32,537 bases of DNA, taken from Bacteroidales bacterium (GTDB taxonomy: Bacteria; Bacteroidota; Bacteroidia; Bacteroidales; WCHB1-69). Shown here one piece after another: positions 30,712 to 32,537 of this stretch. Where the stretch lies: positions 1 to 32,537 of the forward strand of contig JAQUGA010000004.1 of NCBI GenBank assembly GCA_028684405.1, read 5' to 3'. Below the pieces are notes generated by a model, which worked only from the letters and a program-made list of their open reading frames with translations, was not told where the DNA came from and searched no databases. The translations under genes were made by a program, and so were the position numbers. Within the stretch, counting starts at the first letter, position 1. Each line of letters starts with the position of its first letter.

Positions 30712-32537
30712 CTATTCGTAATTTATATATCTTCCTGGCATTTCTTTAGAGCTAGGATTTTGTTTTAAGTAGAAGTCAAACCAATCCAAAGTTCGTACTA
30801 AAAAGTCATAGCGGTTGATGTTTTTTGCATTGCCATGACCTTCTTCTGGATATAACACCAAACGAACAGGCGCTTCGCCATGCAGTTTCAAGGCGGTATA
30901 TAATTCCTTACCTTGCGAAGCGGGAATTCTAGGGTCATCTTCGCCATGCAGAATTAACGTTGCCGTTTTGCTGCCCTTAGCATATTTTACAGGACTTGCT
31001 TCCCATACTTTTTCCGTGTTTTCGTGAGTCCAAAATCCCCAATGAACGAGATAATCTTCCAAAGGAATATCGGTTGTGTTTCGTTTTGAAACCTGATTCG
31101 ATATCCCCACAAAAACTACGGATGCTGCAAAACGCTCGCTGTGCTTGGTTGCCGAATAGGCAGCAAAATAACCACCATAAGAACCGCCACCAATGCCCAC
31201 TTTGCTTTTATCTACTTTTCCGCTAGCAATTAAATAATCAATGCCATCTAATACATCGTCGTATTCAGTGCCTAAAAGCTCGCCATAACCGGCCATCGTA
31301 AAATCTACTCCACGTCCGGAACTGGCTCTGTAATTAGGAGAGAAAACAAAATAATCTCTCGATGCAGCAAATTGTCCCCAAGTTGAGTAATGATTATTCC
31401 ATGCATTTTGTACTGCCGATTCAGGACCTCCATGGATGTAAACAATCATTGGGTATGCTTTTCCTTCTTGATAATTTAAAGGATATACCAAAACGCCTTC
31501 AATGACTTTTCCATCACGGGCTTTATAGCTGATTTTTTCTTGACGAGCCAATTTGACATCCTTTAGCCAGCTGTCGTTATGCGATGAAACTTTTGTTAAC
31601 TGCGATTTTTTTAAGTCAAAATGCATTAATTCATTCGGATATTGCCATGTGTTGCCAGCAAAATAGACTTGCTTGTCAAAATATGAAACTTCAGAGAAGG
31701 CCACAAGTGCAGGTTTAATTACATGAGTGATGCTCTTTTTTGATATATCATAACGACTCAATGTAATATCAACACTCTCTTCAGAAGTAAATAGTAGCGT
31801 AGTATTGTTTTCCCAAACTACATCTTTTACAGATAACTCGAGTCCTTTTACAATATTTGTGAGGTTTTCGTATTTCTCATTTTGATTTTCCACATTCATA
31901 ATAAAAAGACTTCCACAAACAGCGTCGTGCAAGCCCGAAGCGGCTACAAAAGCAATCTGCTTGCCATCCGGACTCCATGCCATTTTACCCAGTTTACCTT
32001 GATTATCGAGTTTTTTTAAGATTCTTCCGTTTTCGAGATCAATGATGTGTATTTTTTTAAACATATACTCATCATCAATATAATTTTGATCCGTCACTGC
32101 GGCAACGACTTTGGAACCGTCTGGCGAAATTGCAAAATCATAGACTGTTTTGTTTGCCAGAATCTGTACAGCTTTTTTGGTTTTGATGTTATAGCGATAT
32201 AATTCAAGATGTTGCAACTCTTCTTGGAAAACTTTCAAGTCTATTTTTCGATTTAAAAGTGCTTTTTTTTCCGCCACAGGATTGCTTAATGATGTGAAAA
32301 CTATTTCTTCTTTGTTTCGAAATTCATACTGTCCAACACTTTGGTCAAACGAAGTTAATGGCTCGATTTTTTCGGAACGCACATCCAACGAAAAAACGTG
32401 AATGCCTTTATTGTTTTCGGCTCTTTGACGAAATGTGACTTTGTCTTCACCGGGTAGCCAACTCAGTGAAGAGATCGGAGCACTGCCCGTATTCATCAAA
32501 CGCTGCGTCTTCTTTTTGGTGTCATAAACGTATAAAT
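30712..32537 (-). CDS. S9-family prolyl oligopeptidase-type peptidase, N-terminus cut by right window edge
   Basis: The minus-strand frame is open to the window edge (LYVYDTKKKTQRLMNTGSAP...), so the gene starts outside; the TTG at 32499 is not taken as the start. The visible N-terminal ~330 residues form a WD40/PD40-like beta-propeller (SPDGSKVVAAV, MAWSPDGKQIAFVA). The C-terminal alpha/beta hydrolase has YIHGGPESAVQN, the Ser in GGGSYGGYFA (145 residues before the end), the Asp in LILHGEDDPRIP (63 before the end) and the His in YPEEGHGN (30 before the end). The family cleaves short peptides, often in the periplasm of Bacteroidota; whether a signal peptide exists cannot be seen. Confidence 0.93.
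   Translation of the reverse strand, partial: LYVYDTKKKTQRLMNTGSAPISSLSWLPGEDKVTFRQRAENNKGIHVFSLDVRSEKIEPLTSFDQSVGQYEFRNKEEIVFTSLSNPVAEKKALLNRKIDLKVFQEELQHLELYRYNIKTKKAVQILANKTVYDFAISPDGSKVVAAVTDQNYIDDEYMFKKIHIIDLENGRILKKLDNQGKLGKMAWSPDGKQIAFVAASGLHDAVCGSLFIMNVENQNEKYENLTNIVKGLELSVKDVVWENNTTLLFTSEESVDITLSRYDISKKSITHVIKPALVAFSEVSYFDKQVYFAGNTWQYPNELMHFDLKKSQLTKVSSHNDSWLKDVKLARQEKISYKARDGKVIEGVLVYPLNYQEGKAYPMIVYIHGGPESAVQNAWNNHYSTWGQFAASRDYFVFSPNYRASSGRGVDFTMAGYGELLGTEYDDVLDGIDYLIASGKVDKSKVGIGGGSYGGYFAAYSATKHSERFAASVVFVGISNQVSKRNTTDIPLEDYLVHWGFWTHENTEKVWEASPVKYAKGSKTATLILHGEDDPRIPASQGKELYTALKLHGEAPVRLVLYPEEGHGNAKNINRYDFLVRTLDWFDFYLKQNPSSKEMPGRYINYE

Noticed and set aside
1..32537. CRISPR arrays, tRNA or rRNA genes, transposases, integrases, toxin-antitoxin or phage-defence genes
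   Set aside because: I looked for repeated spacers, tRNA-like ends and typical protein motifs on both strands and saw none.

Overview
The window looks like a piece of a Bacteroidota chromosome. It is A+T-rich, its genes mostly lack Shine-Dalgarno sequences, and TAnnTTTG (-7) promoter boxes sit upstream of several transcription units. Three secreted proteins end in type IX secretion system (T9SS) type A sorting tails (FPNP...G), and FISUMP-type domains are present. I cannot name a genus. All functions come from motifs and remembered family features; no database search was run.

Layout. (1) 1-3156: a surface/secreted-protein operon made of the C-terminal part of a FISUMP-domain protein (cut by the left edge), a small lipoprotein, an outer-membrane beta-barrel gene broken by one in-frame TAG, and a FISUMP-like protein with a T9SS tail. 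(2) 3327-6269: pntA-pntB, the proton-translocating transhydrogenase, closed by a strong terminator. (3) 6491-9512, minus strand: an SPFH protein with a C-terminal GYF_2 domain, translationally coupled to a small outer-membrane protein, plus hutI. (4) 9687-11810: a C10 (streptopain-type) protease with two CUB domains and a T9SS tail. (5) 11979-22798: a surface-glycan cluster, all on the plus strand and tightly packed: Wzy/WaaL-like protein, Wzx-like flippase, acyltransferase, GT4, AsnB-type amidotransferase, two more GT4s, DegT-type aminotransferase, second Wzy/WaaL-like protein. (6) 22919-27617: a T9SS-exported subtilase, a class I/II aminotransferase and rocD. (7) 27618-32537: a REP-like palindromic repeat, a prolyl-tRNA editing protein (minus), three paralogous 73-residue lipoproteins with a frameshifted methyltransferase between copies 1 and 2, and an S9 peptidase cut by the right edge (minus).

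How it fits together. The glycan cluster assembles, flips, polymerises and possibly ligates a lipid-linked polysaccharide, but carries no nucleotide-sugar synthesis genes, so precursors must come from elsewhere. It is flanked by T9SS cargo proteases. In well-studied Bacteroidota such cargo is anchored to A-LPS, so a link is plausible but is only inferred from position.

The least explained part is the set of 73-residue lipoproteins. They share exact length, five near-invariant cysteines, a CKLK end and related downstream hairpins. The two broken genes (in-frame stop at 1773; frameshift near 29240-29262) are the other items that most deserve checking.
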